Program-made: the position numbers and the translations under genes | Assembly: GCA_948629335.1 (NCBI GenBank) | Contig: CAPHZB010000006.1 | Coordinates: 1-41,825, forward strand | Direction: 5' to 3' | DNA: 41,825 nt | From: an uncultured Bacilli bacterium | GTDB taxonomy: Bacteria; Bacillota_I; Bacilli_A; RF39; UBA660 | The notes under the pieces: generated by a model | The model's database searches: none | What the model was told of the DNA's origin: nothing | The model's input: the letters and a program-made list of their open reading frames with translations, nothing else | Part shown: in pieces, positions 33,089-41,770 of the stretch | Layout: each line of letters begins with the position of its first letter | Numbering within the stretch: the first letter of the stretch is position 1

Positions 33089-33775
33089 ATGGAACAAAGA
33101 ATACCCCATTATTATAAAATGGCATTGTTTGATGTTGGTTTTGTTTTTTCTCTATGTGAAGAAAGAACGTTACAAGAAGGGGAGTACCACAAAGAAGAAA
33201 CACGAGAAATACCTGTTTACAGATTAGAGCAAAAGGAAAAACAAGTTGTTTTTGGTGGAACAAATTACGAAGAAAATTATATAGGGCAACAATTAAAAGC
33301 AGGAACAATTAATGCGTGTAATTCATTTGGAAAAGATAAATTCTTTTATGATGAAGAGAAGAAAATCGTTTTTTATGCAAGTACTTTTATTTATGCAGAA
33401 CGAAAGAATGATACCCTTTACGACTTAGTGACAGGATCTGAAATCCCAAAATATGCGATTGAACAGATGGAAAGGGTAGCAACTGTAGAGGACTATATCC
33501 AGTTAAGATCTAATGTACAGGCGATTGAACCGTATGTAGACCTTTATCAGAAACAATTTATAGATATTTTAATTAGTAATGCAAATAGAAAAGGCGCTTT
33601 AGCAAGATTACAAACAAAGGGTGCTTTAGTAGAAAAGATAGAAAGAACACTAGAGGATTTTGATGATACTTGGATGTCTGAACAACGAATTGATTACAAA
33701 AAAGAGGTAGTGGATTCAGGAATTCAAAATAAAATTGATACCTATATGAAAAAAATAGAAAAAAAGAGAAGATAA
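33089..33775 (+). CDS. Unknown protein, duplicated cassette copy B
   Basis: This 228-residue paralogue of the protein at 31702 starts MEQRIPHYYKMALFDVGFVFSL and keeps LQEGEYHKEETREIPVYRLEQK, INACNSFGKDKFFYDE, YASTFIYAERKNDTLYDLVTGSEIPKYAIEQ and KKEVVDSGIQNKID. AAAGGAAG precedes ATG 33089. It is shorter in the C-terminal third and ends in a lysine and arginine tail. The conserved N-terminal half (about 150 residues) is likely the functional core. Its regular pairing with a GIY-YIG gene hints at a joint role, but no function is claimed. Confidence 0.65.
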   Translation: MEQRIPHYYKMALFDVGFVFSLCEERTLQEGEYHKEETREIPVYRLEQKEKQVVFGGTNYEENYIGQQLKAGTINACNSFGKDKFFYDEEKKIVFYASTFIYAERKNDTLYDLVTGSEIPKYAIEQMERVATVEDYIQLRSNVQAIEPYVDLYQKQFIDILISNANRKGALARLQTKGALVEKIERTLEDFDDTWMSEQRIDYKKEVVDSGIQNKIDTYMKKIEKKRR

Positions 33776-33781
33776 AAGAAA

Positions 33782-33811
33782 AAAATAGATTTAAACATCT
33801 ATTTTCTTTTT
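33782..33811. terminator. Bidirectional terminator between convergent genes
   Basis: AAAATAGAT and ATCTATTTT form a 9-bp stem with T-rich tracts on both sides (CTTTTT on plus, a T7 tract on minus). It overlaps the last codons of rnhC. Confidence 0.8.
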
Positions 33812-34729
33812 AATTTTTTCTGTATTTTTAAAATTCATCTTTGCGATATTTTCTAAAGCAGAAAAACCTTTTTCCTTTGCAATAGCAATTCCTTTTTCAT
33901 CTACCATGGGTCCTGCTCCCTTAGGAAGAGTTGTACCTACTTCTCGTTCTAACTTTTGAAATTCTTTTAGAAAAATATAACGACTAATGACAGAAGCACA
34001 GGCAACCGATAGACATTTTGTTTCTCCTTTCGTTAAAAATGTAATGTTTTTTACTACATTGGGAACTTCTTTTAAGTAACTATAATAAATAGGTGCTTTA
34101 GCAAATTCATCAACAACTATATATTCCGCACATTCTTTCTTCGTTAATTCAAATAAAACTTTATTGTGTAAAACTGCTTTAATTTTATTCATATTCATTT
34201 TACTAGACCATTTGTTATATTCTACATTATTTAAAATATAAGTAGTGTAAGAAATTCGCTTAATTAAGATTGGAACAACATCAAGTATTTTTTCATCGGT
34301 CATTTTTTTAGAATCTGTAATTCCTAAATTCTCTAAAAAAGGAATATCTTCTTTTTTTACAAAAGTTCCTGTAACAACAATAGGACCAAAATAGTCACCA
34401 GTGCCTACTTCATCACTTCCAATTGTACTAGAATAATAAATTTTAGGATCAATATAAATTTCTTTTGTTTTTGTTTTTTCTGATTTGTCCGAATTTTTAA
34501 CTTCAAGCTTTTGATTGACCATTTTTTCGGTTGCAATCCAAAAATCACTTGCTAAATCGGCATCACGTCCTTGAAAAACAATCTTTCCTGATTCATAAAG
34601 TGTCACAACAGTATCCCCATCTTGGGCTTGAAATAGGGAATAATCTGGTTTTTTATCTCTTTTTAAATCTTCATAAAATTCATTTAACTTTTTCTTTGTT
34701 TCCTCACTAACCTTAAATGAAATTGTCAT
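33791..34729 (-). CDS. rnhC: Ribonuclease HIII
   Basis: RNase HIII cleaves the RNA strand of RNA/DNA hybrids and is typical of Gram-positives that lack a catalytically classical RNase HI. The N-terminal TATA-binding-like substrate domain (residues 1-80) is followed by the catalytic core IGSDEVGTGDYFGPIVVTG, with D106 and E107 of the D-E-D-E site. LGITDSKKMTDEKI, YIVVDEFAK and the later VACASVISRYIFLKEF supply the rest. The length of 312 residues is standard. GAGAGGAG precedes the ATG at 34729. Confidence 0.95.
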   Translation of the reverse strand: MTISFKVSEETKKKLNEFYEDLKRDKKPDYSLFQAQDGDTVVTLYESGKIVFQGRDADLASDFWIATEKMVNQKLEVKNSDKSEKTKTKEIYIDPKIYYSSTIGSDEVGTGDYFGPIVVTGTFVKKEDIPFLENLGITDSKKMTDEKILDVVPILIKRISYTTYILNNVEYNKWSSKMNMNKIKAVLHNKVLFELTKKECAEYIVVDEFAKAPIYYSYLKEVPNVVKNITFLTKGETKCLSVACASVISRYIFLKEFQKLEREVGTTLPKGAGPMVDEKGIAIAKEKGFSALENIAKMNFKNTEKIKKKIDV

Positions 34730-34933
34730 ACAATTCTCCTCTCATTATTCATCGTTTATAGCTTTATACTTGTTAGGCATAAATCCTATTCAAATCTATT
34801 TTAACACATATTTATTCATTCGGGAGAGAAAAGAAACTTTTTTTGAATACGAACCATAAAAATGGAACAAATTAGAAATACACTTTCTTTTTTTTAAAAT
34901 TTATAATATAATGTGGTAGATAGGATGTGACAT

Positions 34934-35650
34934 ATGAATTTAGTTGATTTACTTGTAGTTTTAATATTAGTTTATTGTGCATTTATGGGATTTCGAAGAG
35001 GACTTACAAAAGAACTTGTCTCATTTGTAGGCGTTTTTGTCATCATTGTACTTTCATTTCTTTTGAAGAATCCTATATCGGCTTTTATGTACGAGAATTT
35101 ACCATTTTTCTCTTTTGGAGGTATGTTTAAAGGAGTAACTGCTCTCAATATTATTGTATATGAAGTCATTGCCTTTTTTATCGTTGTCTCTTTAGCAACT
35201 ATTGTATTTAAGGTACTTTTATTTGCAACTTCTGTTTTTGAAAAACTTCTCAAACTCACAATCGTTTTAGGGATTCCTTCTAAGATACTTGGAATGATTG
35301 TTGGAATTGTGGAAGGTGTAACTTGGGCTTTTATTGTACTCTATGTTTTATCTTTACCTGTTTTTAAAACCACAAATCAGGTGAATACTGCCTTTACAGC
35401 TCCTATTTTGACACATACACCTTTTTTATCATCGTTTACAAAAGATTTTACAAGTGCTACTGTCGAATTTAGTGAATTAAAAAAAGAATATGAGAAGCAA
35501 GAAAATACCAAAGAATTCAATTATCGTACGATGGAAGTCCTTTTAAAGTATAAGATTGTTACGCCACAAAGTGTATCAAAGTTACAAGAAAAAGGCAAAT
35601 TAAAAATAGAAGATGTAGATTTACTTTTAGAAAAATATAAGGAGGAATAA
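34934..35650 (+). CDS. CvpA-family membrane protein
   Basis: The 238-residue protein has four hydrophobic segments (about 3-18, 28-45, 65-98 and 115-140) with the CvpA-family pattern DLLVVLILVYCAFMGFRRGLTKELVSFVGVF and IVEGVTWAFIVLYVLSLPVF. A charged cytoplasmic tail (about 180-238) is longer than in CvpA. In other bacteria CvpA affects colicin V export and envelope homeostasis; the exact role is unresolved. It is followed after 3 bases by a thioredoxin gene, so they form an operon. TATAAT boxes lie at 34902 and 34907 without a clear -35. Confidence 0.8.
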   Translation: MNLVDLLVVLILVYCAFMGFRRGLTKELVSFVGVFVIIVLSFLLKNPISAFMYENLPFFSFGGMFKGVTALNIIVYEVIAFFIVVSLATIVFKVLLFATSVFEKLLKLTIVLGIPSKILGMIVGIVEGVTWAFIVLYVLSLPVFKTTNQVNTAFTAPILTHTPFLSSFTKDFTSATVEFSELKKEYEKQENTKEFNYRTMEVLLKYKIVTPQSVSKLQEKGKLKIEDVDLLLEKYKEE

Positions 35651-35653
35651 ATA

Positions 35654-35959
35654 ATGGAACAGTTAAATCAAAATAATTTTAAAGAAGCAATAAAAGGAGA
35701 CTATACACTCGTTGATTTTTATGCAACATGGTGTGGACCGTGCAAAATGCTCCATCCCGTTTTAGAAGAAGTAGAAAGGGAACAAAGCTACGTTTCAATC
35801 AAACAAATCGATGTGGATGAGGCAAGCGAAATTGCAAAGGAATATGGTGTTATGTCTATACCTACCCTTGTTTTATTTAAAAAAGGAGAAGAGATTTCTA
35901 GAAATGTAGGGTTTTTAGGAAAAGAACAACTGCTTTCTTGGATAGGAAAAAATAAATAA
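35654..35959 (+). CDS. trxA: Thioredoxin
   Basis: This 101-residue thioredoxin has the redox centre WCGPC (cysteines 27 and 30), the buried VDFYATWCGPCKM strand-helix, and the cis-proline in SIPTLVLF (about 74-81). It reduces protein disulphides in the cytoplasm. GGAGGAAT precedes its ATG, 3 bases after the CvpA-like gene. A terminator follows at once. It could be a second, specialised thioredoxin rather than the main one. Confidence 0.92.
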   Translation: MEQLNQNNFKEAIKGDYTLVDFYATWCGPCKMLHPVLEEVEREQSYVSIKQIDVDEASEIAKEYGVMSIPTLVLFKKGEEISRNVGFLGKEQLLSWIGKNK

Positions 35960-35981
35960 TAGTCTTTGGACTATTTTTTTT
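35958..35981 (+). terminator. Rho-independent terminator of trxA
   Basis: AATAGTC, loop TTTG and GACTATT, then a run of seven further T. Confidence 0.85.
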
Positions 35982-36011
35982 CTTTTGGAATATACTTTAC
36001 TAGGTGATAGA

Positions 36012-36629
36012 ATGACTTTAGAAGAAATTAAAGAAGAAATGAAACAAAGACGCAAAAAGAAAACCCATCCAGAAGTTTTAAAACAAAATAAAAACGTTAG
36101 AAAATATATAAGCAAAATATTTATTACCATCATTCTTACATTAGGTCTTTTAATTGCTCTAAAACAAAATAAAGCTTTTGAAACGCTCTTTTATGAGAAC
36201 GTTTACAATAAACATTTCAATTTCTCAGCCCTCAATCAACAATATCAAAAATACTTTGGAAGTTCCATTCCTTTTTCTGGAATTGTAAATAATGAGGATA
36301 AAAGTGTTTTTAGTGAGAATCTATCTTATAAAAAAAAAGAAAAGTATGAAGATGGGGTAAAACTAACAGTGGAGAAGGAATATTTAGTTCCTGTATTGGA
36401 TAGTGGAATGGTTGTTTTTATTGGAGATAAAGAAAAATATGGAAAAACAGTTATTGTGCAACAAGTAAATGGTGTTGATGTATGGTATTCTTCTTTAGAA
36501 AATGTTAGCGTACAATTATATGATTATGTGGAGAAGGGAAGTCTACTTGGAGACGTTAAGGATACATCACTTACCCTTGTTTTTAAGAAAGATGGAAAAG
36601 TACTCGATTATGAAAAAGAGTTGTCTTAA
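36012..36629 (+). CDS. SpoIVFA-like degenerate M23 membrane protein
   Basis: The protein has a basic cytoplasmic N-terminus, one membrane segment (about residues 28-50, ISKIFITIILTLGLLIAL), an extracytoplasmic linker and a C-terminal LytM/M23-like fold (about 130-200). The fold is visible as VLDSGMVVFIGDKEKYGKTVIVQQVNGVDVWYSSLENV then VEKGSLLGDV. The zinc ligands of active M23 enzymes are missing, as in SpoIVFA, which holds and regulates the protease SpoIVFB. The next gene is SpoIVFB-like and overlaps its end by 20 bases, which supports the call. The ATG at 36012 follows AGGTGATAG; an upstream TTG in frame was not used. Size is 205 residues. Confidence 0.78.
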   Translation: MTLEEIKEEMKQRRKKKTHPEVLKQNKNVRKYISKIFITIILTLGLLIALKQNKAFETLFYENVYNKHFNFSALNQQYQKYFGSSIPFSGIVNNEDKSVFSENLSYKKKEKYEDGVKLTVEKEYLVPVLDSGMVVFIGDKEKYGKTVIVQQVNGVDVWYSSLENVSVQLYDYVEKGSLLGDVKDTSLTLVFKKDGKVLDYEKELS

Positions 36630-37368
36630 AATACATCCCTTAACCATATTTTTTCTTTTTATTGCTTTTATAACAGGTTATTTTAAATACATTATTTATT
36701 TTATGAGTCTTATCTTTATCCATGAACTAGGTCATGTTACAGCTGCACTTCTTTTTAATTGGAACATAAAAAAAATAATCATCTTACCATTTGGGGGAAT
36801 GACTATTTTTGAGGAACTTGTCAATCGTCCCATAAAAGAGGAGTTTTTTATTGTTTTAATGGGTCCTATATACCAACACTTACTTTATCTTTTGCTCTGT
36901 TTTTTGGGATATAATACACCTCTTTTGACTACTATTCATTCTTTTATTCTAGGTTTTAACCTATTACCCATTTATCCTTTAGATGGTTCAAAACTTGTTC
37001 TTCTTTTTTTAGAAAAATGCTTTAGTTTCTATCAGAGTCAAATCTTAATTACACTTTTTTCTCTTTTGACTCTTTTCTTGGCGTTCCTTTTTCCATATAG
37101 TTTTCTATTCTATATTCTTGTTTTCTTTCTTCTTTATCAAGTGGTGCTTTTTTACAAAAAAATTCCATTTTTGTTTCATAAATTTGTATTAGAAAGAAAA
37201 TTATATGTATTTTCTTTTCGAAAAAGGAAACAGATTCAGTGTATAAAACAAATGAAAAGGGATTATGAACACTATTTTATAAAGGAGGGATATGTGTATA
37301 GTGAAAAAGAATACTTGTCTTTAAAATGGAATAATTCCCAGAATTTTACTATTGAAAAAGAAAAATAA
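36610..37368 (+). CDS. SpoIVFB-like intramembrane site-2 metalloprotease
   Basis: This M50-family protease has the zinc motif HELGH (residues about 39-43, in LIFIHELGHVTAALLFNW) and the third ligand in NLLPIYPLDGSK (about 117-128). The adjoining LPFGGMTIFEELVNRPIKEEFFIVLMGP closely matches SpoIVFB of spore formers, which releases sigma-K by cutting pro-sigma-K within the membrane. About six hydrophobic segments are present, and a basic cytoplasmic tail of 70 residues replaces the CBS domain. The ATG at 36610 fits the family start LKIHPLTIFF; an in-frame ATG at 36592 is also possible. No sigma-K gene is in the window, so the substrate is unknown. Confidence 0.88.
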   Translation: MKKSCLKIHPLTIFFLFIAFITGYFKYIIYFMSLIFIHELGHVTAALLFNWNIKKIIILPFGGMTIFEELVNRPIKEEFFIVLMGPIYQHLLYLLLCFLGYNTPLLTTIHSFILGFNLLPIYPLDGSKLVLLFLEKCFSFYQSQILITLFSLLTLFLAFLFPYSFLFYILVFFLLYQVVLFYKKIPFLFHKFVLERKLYVFSFRKRKQIQCIKQMKRDYEHYFIKEGYVYSEKEYLSLKWNNSQNFTIEKEK

Positions 37369-37394
37369 TTTGTTAAAATAAGACATGAGTTTAT

Positions 37395-37420
37395 AAAAGA
37401 GTTGCATAAAACTCTTTTTT
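37395..37420 (+). terminator. Rho-independent terminator after the protease gene
   Basis: AAAAGAGTT and AACTCTTTT pair perfectly over 9 bases with a T tail. Confidence 0.85.
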
Positions 37421-37553
37421 GATTACCAAATTTAGTGGAATAAATATATGATTATTTTATCTGTAAACCTGAATATCGTATAGTTCTTTTCATTCATTTT
37501 ACTTATTTAGCTTTATAGAAGATTTCTGTTTACACTAGATAGTAAACTTTTTG

Positions 37554-37582
37554 TTGAATTATGTAGTATATTTTGTTAAAAT
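37554..37582 (+). promoter_or_regulatory. Promoter of the sugar transferase gene
   Basis: TTGAAT and TAAAAT are 17 bases apart, about 50 bases before the ATG. Confidence 0.55.
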
Positions 37583-37632
37583 GGTAATGAAATACATGAA
37601 CTCATAGAAAGATATATAAAGGAGTTGTAACA

Positions 37633-38295
37633 ATGTATACAGAAAAAACAGATATAATGGTAGAACCAATTCATTTAGGAATTCGAAGAAAAATGTATTT
37701 AACATTTAAAAGATTATTTGATATTCTAATGAGTCTAATAGGTTGCATTTTTTTATCACCAGTATTCTTACTGATTATGCTTGCAATAAAAATAGATAGT
37801 AAAGGGCCTTGCTTTTTTATACATAAGCGGGTTGGAAAAGATGGAAAAGAAATTGGTGTATTCAAATTTAGAACTATGGTGATGAATGCCGAAGAGATGC
37901 TTAAAGAACTAACACCAGAGCAGGAGAAGGAATTTAAAGAAAAATTTAAATTGGATAATGATTTTCGTGTGACAAGAGTTGGAAAGTTTTTAAGAAAAAC
38001 TTCTTTAGACGAGCTTCCACAACTTTTAAATATTTTAATTGGAAACATGACTTTAATCGGACCACGACCTGTTATTGAGATGGAACTTGAAAAGTATGGG
38101 AAAAATAAGGATAAATTTTTAAGTGTGACACCAGGTCTTACAGGATACTGGCAAGCAAATGGAAGAAGTAATACAACTTATGAAGAAAGAGTAGAAATGG
38201 ATATGTATTATATTGATCATATGAATGTATTTTTAGATATTAAAATCATATTTCAAACAATACGTTCTGTTCTAAAAAGAGATGGGGCTAAATAA
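37633..38295 (+). CDS. Bacterial sugar transferase (initiating phosphoglycosyltransferase)
   Basis: This monotopic phosphoglycosyltransferase moves a sugar-1-phosphate onto undecaprenyl phosphate to start surface polysaccharide or glycoprotein glycan synthesis. Its 220 residues show the re-entrant membrane helix (FKRLFDILMSLIGCIFLSPVFLLIMLAIKIDSKGP), KRVGKDGKEIGVFKFRTM, the catalytic pair in LRKTSLDELPQLLNILIGNMTLIGPRPV, and PGLTGYWQANGRS. There is no large N-terminal membrane region, so it is the short WbaP-C/PglC-type form. AAAGGAG precedes the ATG. The next gene overlaps its stop by one base; no other polysaccharide genes are nearby. Confidence 0.93.
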   Translation: MYTEKTDIMVEPIHLGIRRKMYLTFKRLFDILMSLIGCIFLSPVFLLIMLAIKIDSKGPCFFIHKRVGKDGKEIGVFKFRTMVMNAEEMLKELTPEQEKEFKEKFKLDNDFRVTRVGKFLRKTSLDELPQLLNILIGNMTLIGPRPVIEMELEKYGKNKDKFLSVTPGLTGYWQANGRSNTTYEERVEMDMYYIDHMNVFLDIKIIFQTIRSVLKRDGAK

Positions 38296-39269
38296 TGAGA
38301 AGATGTTTAGCTGTTTTTCTTCTTTGCATTACCTGTCTTCTTTTGTCGATGGCAACCATTTTTTATCATTTGAAAAAGATGAGTGAGACCTATATGAAGG
38401 AAGAGAAAATTCATGAATTACTTTCTACAGTGCCTATTTCTACCCTCTTTGTAGATGAACAAGGACAAGAATTAAAAGAAGTTACAAAGATAAAAAACGA
38501 ATTGGTACGAATTGGACTTTCTAAGGAAGTTGTTGATTCTATTTTAGATACTGATGTGGTAGAAAGAAAAGTGAGTGAAGTTATAGCAAAAGAAATAGAG
38601 AATACTTTAACAAGAAAAGAAGAGCGTTTATTAAAACCATTATCAACAGATACCATTCTCATGTTTTCAAGAGAAAATATGGGGATTATTGTAACGGAAT
38701 TACAAAAAAACAACATTCCAAAAGCTGAATTACTTACAGAGGAAAAACAAAAGGAAATTTTGATTAAAATGGAAGTAGTTGCTCCTCAAATAGAAGAAGA
38801 GGTAAATAAAGTAATACCTGTTTTACAAGAAAAATTGGAAGGAAGTAATAGAAAGGGACAATTTGAAAAAATAAAAACACGTGTGGAAAAGATAACAAAA
38901 GTGACCCAGTTTTTATATAGTCGTTCATCTACATTCTTGTTAATAACAATTATTGCTTTTTGTATCGGAATGATTTTTCTTCTTTGTCATAGTACGTATC
39001 GATACTTAAAATTTTTTGGTTTAACTTGTTTTTTGAATGGGGTCTTTTTTCTAGGGTGTGTATTTGTTTTGGCGAGAATAAAGAAGCAACTCCCTGATTT
39101 ACCGACGATTGTGCAGGAGTTCTTAATACACTTTCTAGATTGTCTAGAACATTCTTTTCAAAACTTAGTTATCATGTATTTTGTTTTATTCTTCTTTTTT
39201 ATCGGAATGAATTTTTTGATTCGGAAAATATTGGATGGAAGAGTTGAAAAAAAGCTTGCAAATATATAA
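38295..39269 (+). CDS. Multi-pass membrane protein of unknown function
   Basis: The 324-residue protein has an N-terminal membrane segment (about 5-23, LAVFLLCITCLLLSMATIF) and a long charged external region (about 30-215) rich in E, K and I with helical character. Three further hydrophobic segments lie near 217-235, 241-262 and 292-314, followed by a short basic tail. No family is recognised. It shares TAATG with the sugar transferase stop, so the two are translationally coupled, which suggests a membrane partner role such as scaffolding; that is inference. A terminator follows. Confidence 0.6.
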   Translation: MRRCLAVFLLCITCLLLSMATIFYHLKKMSETYMKEEKIHELLSTVPISTLFVDEQGQELKEVTKIKNELVRIGLSKEVVDSILDTDVVERKVSEVIAKEIENTLTRKEERLLKPLSTDTILMFSRENMGIIVTELQKNNIPKAELLTEEKQKEILIKMEVVAPQIEEEVNKVIPVLQEKLEGSNRKGQFEKIKTRVEKITKVTQFLYSRSSTFLLITIIAFCIGMIFLLCHSTYRYLKFFGLTCFLNGVFFLGCVFVLARIKKQLPDLPTIVQEFLIHFLDCLEHSFQNLVIMYFVLFFFFIGMNFLIRKILDGRVEKKLANI

Positions 39270-39342
39270 AAAATGGAATGATTTCGTGATTAAAAGAATG
39301 AATAATATATGTCTTGTACCTAGATAAATTGTATATAGAAAG

Positions 39343-39373
39343 AAAAGGTGAGTAGCGAAAATTCACTTTTTTT
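39343..39373 (+). terminator. Rho-independent terminator
   Basis: AAAAGGTGA and TTCACTTTT pair with one bulged base, then T7. It separates the preceding gene from ftsA. Confidence 0.65.
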
Positions 39374-39442
39374 GTAATTTGTTTTCCAATTTCGTATAAC
39401 TTGTGATAAAATAAGAGTATGAGATAATAAGGAGATGGTAGT

Positions 39443-40681
39443 TTGAAACATATATATACTAGCATAGATTTAGGTTCTAATAGTATAAAGGTTGTTGTTT
39501 GTGAGTTATATCAAAATGCTTTAAATTTACTTGCTGCTACTTCCTATCCATCTCGTGGAATTAAGAATGGGTTAATTATTGATTCAGCGTTAGCAGAAGA
39601 ATCAATTCGCTTGGCTTTAAATGAAGTAGAATCTATGTTAGGGGTAAAGATTAAATCGGTTATGGTATCTGTACCTTCTTACCAAGCTGCTTTTACAGCT
39701 ATTCAGGGGAAAATTGATGTGGAAGGCGTAGTCAAAACGGAACATATTCATGCTGTATTAAACGAGGCTTACCGAGAAAAAACACTCGATGATAAGGAAA
39801 TGGTTACACTGATTCCGATAGATTTTTCTACAGATACAGAAGAAAGGGTGAAAGATCCAAAGGGACGTGAAACGAATAGCTTATTGGTTCGAGCGGTTAT
39901 GGTGTCTGTACCAAAGAAAAATATTTATTCTGTACTTGGACTACTTGAAAAAATGAATTTAGAAGTAGTTGATGTGATGACAGATAGTATTGGGGATATG
40001 AATGCATTTAAGAATCGAGATAACAGTAGTAAAGTAGGAGCAATTATTAATATTGGTTCTGATACGACAAGTGTTTCCTTATATAACAAATCGGTTGTTA
40101 TAAAAAATTCCATCATTGGAATGGGTGGAAAAAATATTGATAATGATATTGCTTATATCTACAAATTATTACCAAAAGATGCTGTTAAAATCAAAGAGAC
40201 ATTTGCACTTGCTTCTTCTAAGTATGCAAGTAATGTGGATTATATTGAAGTGAATGATAAATTTGGTGACGTTCGTAAAATTAGTCAAAAGGAAGTTTCA
40301 ACAGTTGTGCAGTCGATTTTAGAAGAAATCTTAGTTTTAGCTAGAAAGGAAATAAATCTTTTGACAAAACAGAATGTAGATTATATAATAATAACTGGAG
40401 GTATAAGTAGCATGGCGAACTTTTCTGTTGTCATGGAAGACACGCTTAGCTCTATCGCCAGTATTGGAACAATAAAAATTCCGGGGATTCGAAACAATAA
40501 ATATTCGGTCGCTTTAGGAAATATTGTGTATTTTATAAATAAATTAAAATTAAAAGGAATTGATTATACAATGGTAAATGGAGACGAAATCGGAGCCTTT
40601 ACAAGTAACCAAAAGGGGTTTGTAAGTATTTCAAGTGAATCGATGCTTGGCAAAGTGTTTGGATACTTCTTTAACGAATAG
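39443..40681 (+). CDS. ftsA: Cell division protein FtsA
   Basis: FtsA is the actin-like ATPase that tethers FtsZ to the membrane. Residues 5-20 (YTSIDLGSNSIKVVVCE) hold the phosphate-1 loop, SVPSYQAAFTAIQGKI and the following stretch form the 1C domain, GAIINIGSDTTSVSLYNKS is phosphate-2, and IIITGGISSMANF is the adenosine motif. The C-terminal FGYFFNE fits a short amphipathic membrane helix. The length is 412 residues. The start is a TTG at 39443 with GGAGATGG just upstream; the first in-frame ATG would delete the nucleotide site. ftsZ follows after 14 bases. Confidence 0.95.
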   Translation: MKHIYTSIDLGSNSIKVVVCELYQNALNLLAATSYPSRGIKNGLIIDSALAEESIRLALNEVESMLGVKIKSVMVSVPSYQAAFTAIQGKIDVEGVVKTEHIHAVLNEAYREKTLDDKEMVTLIPIDFSTDTEERVKDPKGRETNSLLVRAVMVSVPKKNIYSVLGLLEKMNLEVVDVMTDSIGDMNAFKNRDNSSKVGAIINIGSDTTSVSLYNKSVVIKNSIIGMGGKNIDNDIAYIYKLLPKDAVKIKETFALASSKYASNVDYIEVNDKFGDVRKISQKEVSTVVQSILEEILVLARKEINLLTKQNVDYIIITGGISSMANFSVVMEDTLSSIASIGTIKIPGIRNNKYSVALGNIVYFINKLKLKGIDYTMVNGDEIGAFTSNQKGFVSISSESMLGKVFGYFFNE

Positions 40682-40695
40682 GAGGATATAAAAAA

Positions 40696-41751
40696 ATGAT
40701 GGGATTAGAAACAGATCAATTAGCAAAAATTAAGGTAATCGGTGTTGGTGGTGCTGGAAATAATGCTGTAAATCGAATGATTGAATCGGGAATAAAAGGG
40801 GTAGAATTTATCGTAGCAAATACAGATTTACAAGTGTTAAATAATTCAAAGGCACCTGTTAAGATCCAACTTGGAATAGAACTTACCAATGGATTAGGGG
40901 CCGGGGCAAATCCAGAAATTGGAAAACAAGCCGCTTTAGAAAGTAAATCAGAAATTGAGGCTTCCCTGGAAGGTGCAGATATGGTATTCGTTACCTGTGG
41001 AATGGGTGGAGGAACCGGAACAGGTGCTGCGCCTGTTGTTGCTGATATTGCGCAAAGTATAGGGGCCTTAACGGTTGGTATTGTTACAAAACCTTTCTCT
41101 TTTGAGGGAAAAAAACGTATGAATCATGCATTAGAAGGGTTAAAAGCATTAAGAGAACATGTAGATACTTTAATTATTATTCCAAATGATCGTTTAAGAG
41201 AGATTATTGATAAGTCTACACCACTTCTAGATTCTTTTAAAGAAGTTGATAACATTTTAAGAAGAGGTGTACAATCTATTTCTGATTTGATTGCTGTAAC
41301 AGGTCTTATCAATCTTGACTTTGCCGATGTAAAAGCAGTTATGGAAAATAGAGGAAATGCTCTTATTGGTATTGGAATGGGTATTGGAGAAGATCGTGCG
41401 AGTGAGGCAGCTAGACAAGCAGTTAATTCCCCACTTTTGGAAGCAAGTATTAGTGGAGCAACTGATGCGATTATCAATGTAACAGGAGGGTCAAATTTAA
41501 CCTTATTTGAGGTAGAGGAAGCAGCTGAAGTGATTCGTACGAGTGCAAATACAGATATCAATACTATTTTTGGAGCAGTTATTAATGAAAACTTGAATGA
41601 TGAAATCATCGTTACAGTTATTGCTACTGGATTTGATCAAAAAGAGGAGAAGAAAGACGTAAGAGAAGTAAAAACAGAGTCATCAAGCATTTTTGATAGC
41701 AATGATGATGACGATGATGTTCCAAACTTTTTAAGAAAGAGAGTATTTTAA
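40696..41751 (+). CDS. ftsZ: Cell division protein FtsZ
   Basis: FtsZ is the tubulin-like GTPase that forms the division ring. Diagnostic are VIGVGGAGNNAVNRMI (residues about 15-30), the tubulin signature GGGTGTGAAPVVA (about 102-114), NDRLREI, the T7 loop NLDFADVKAVM and GATDAIINVTGG. A short acidic linker leads to the C-terminal peptide DDVPNFLRKR that binds FtsA and SepF. The length of 351 residues is on the short side because the linker is small. GGAGGAT precedes two adjacent ATG codons; the first is taken. Confidence 0.98.
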   Translation: MMGLETDQLAKIKVIGVGGAGNNAVNRMIESGIKGVEFIVANTDLQVLNNSKAPVKIQLGIELTNGLGAGANPEIGKQAALESKSEIEASLEGADMVFVTCGMGGGTGTGAAPVVADIAQSIGALTVGIVTKPFSFEGKKRMNHALEGLKALREHVDTLIIIPNDRLREIIDKSTPLLDSFKEVDNILRRGVQSISDLIAVTGLINLDFADVKAVMENRGNALIGIGMGIGEDRASEAARQAVNSPLLEASISGATDAIINVTGGSNLTLFEVEEAAEVIRTSANTDINTIFGAVINENLNDEIIVTVIATGFDQKEEKKDVREVKTESSSIFDSNDDDDDVPNFLRKRVF

Positions 41752-41770
41752 GGACCAATAGGTCTTTTTT
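41752..41770 (+). terminator. Rho-independent terminator of ftsZ
   Basis: GGACC, loop AATA and GGTCT with a following T run. The remaining 55 bases of the window show nothing further. Confidence 0.7.

Noticed and set aside
41124..41609. 161-residue open frame antisense to ftsZ
   Set aside because: It lies wholly within the conserved GTPase coding sequence, has a serine- and isoleucine-rich shadow composition and no ribosome site; it is a by-product of codon use in ftsZ.
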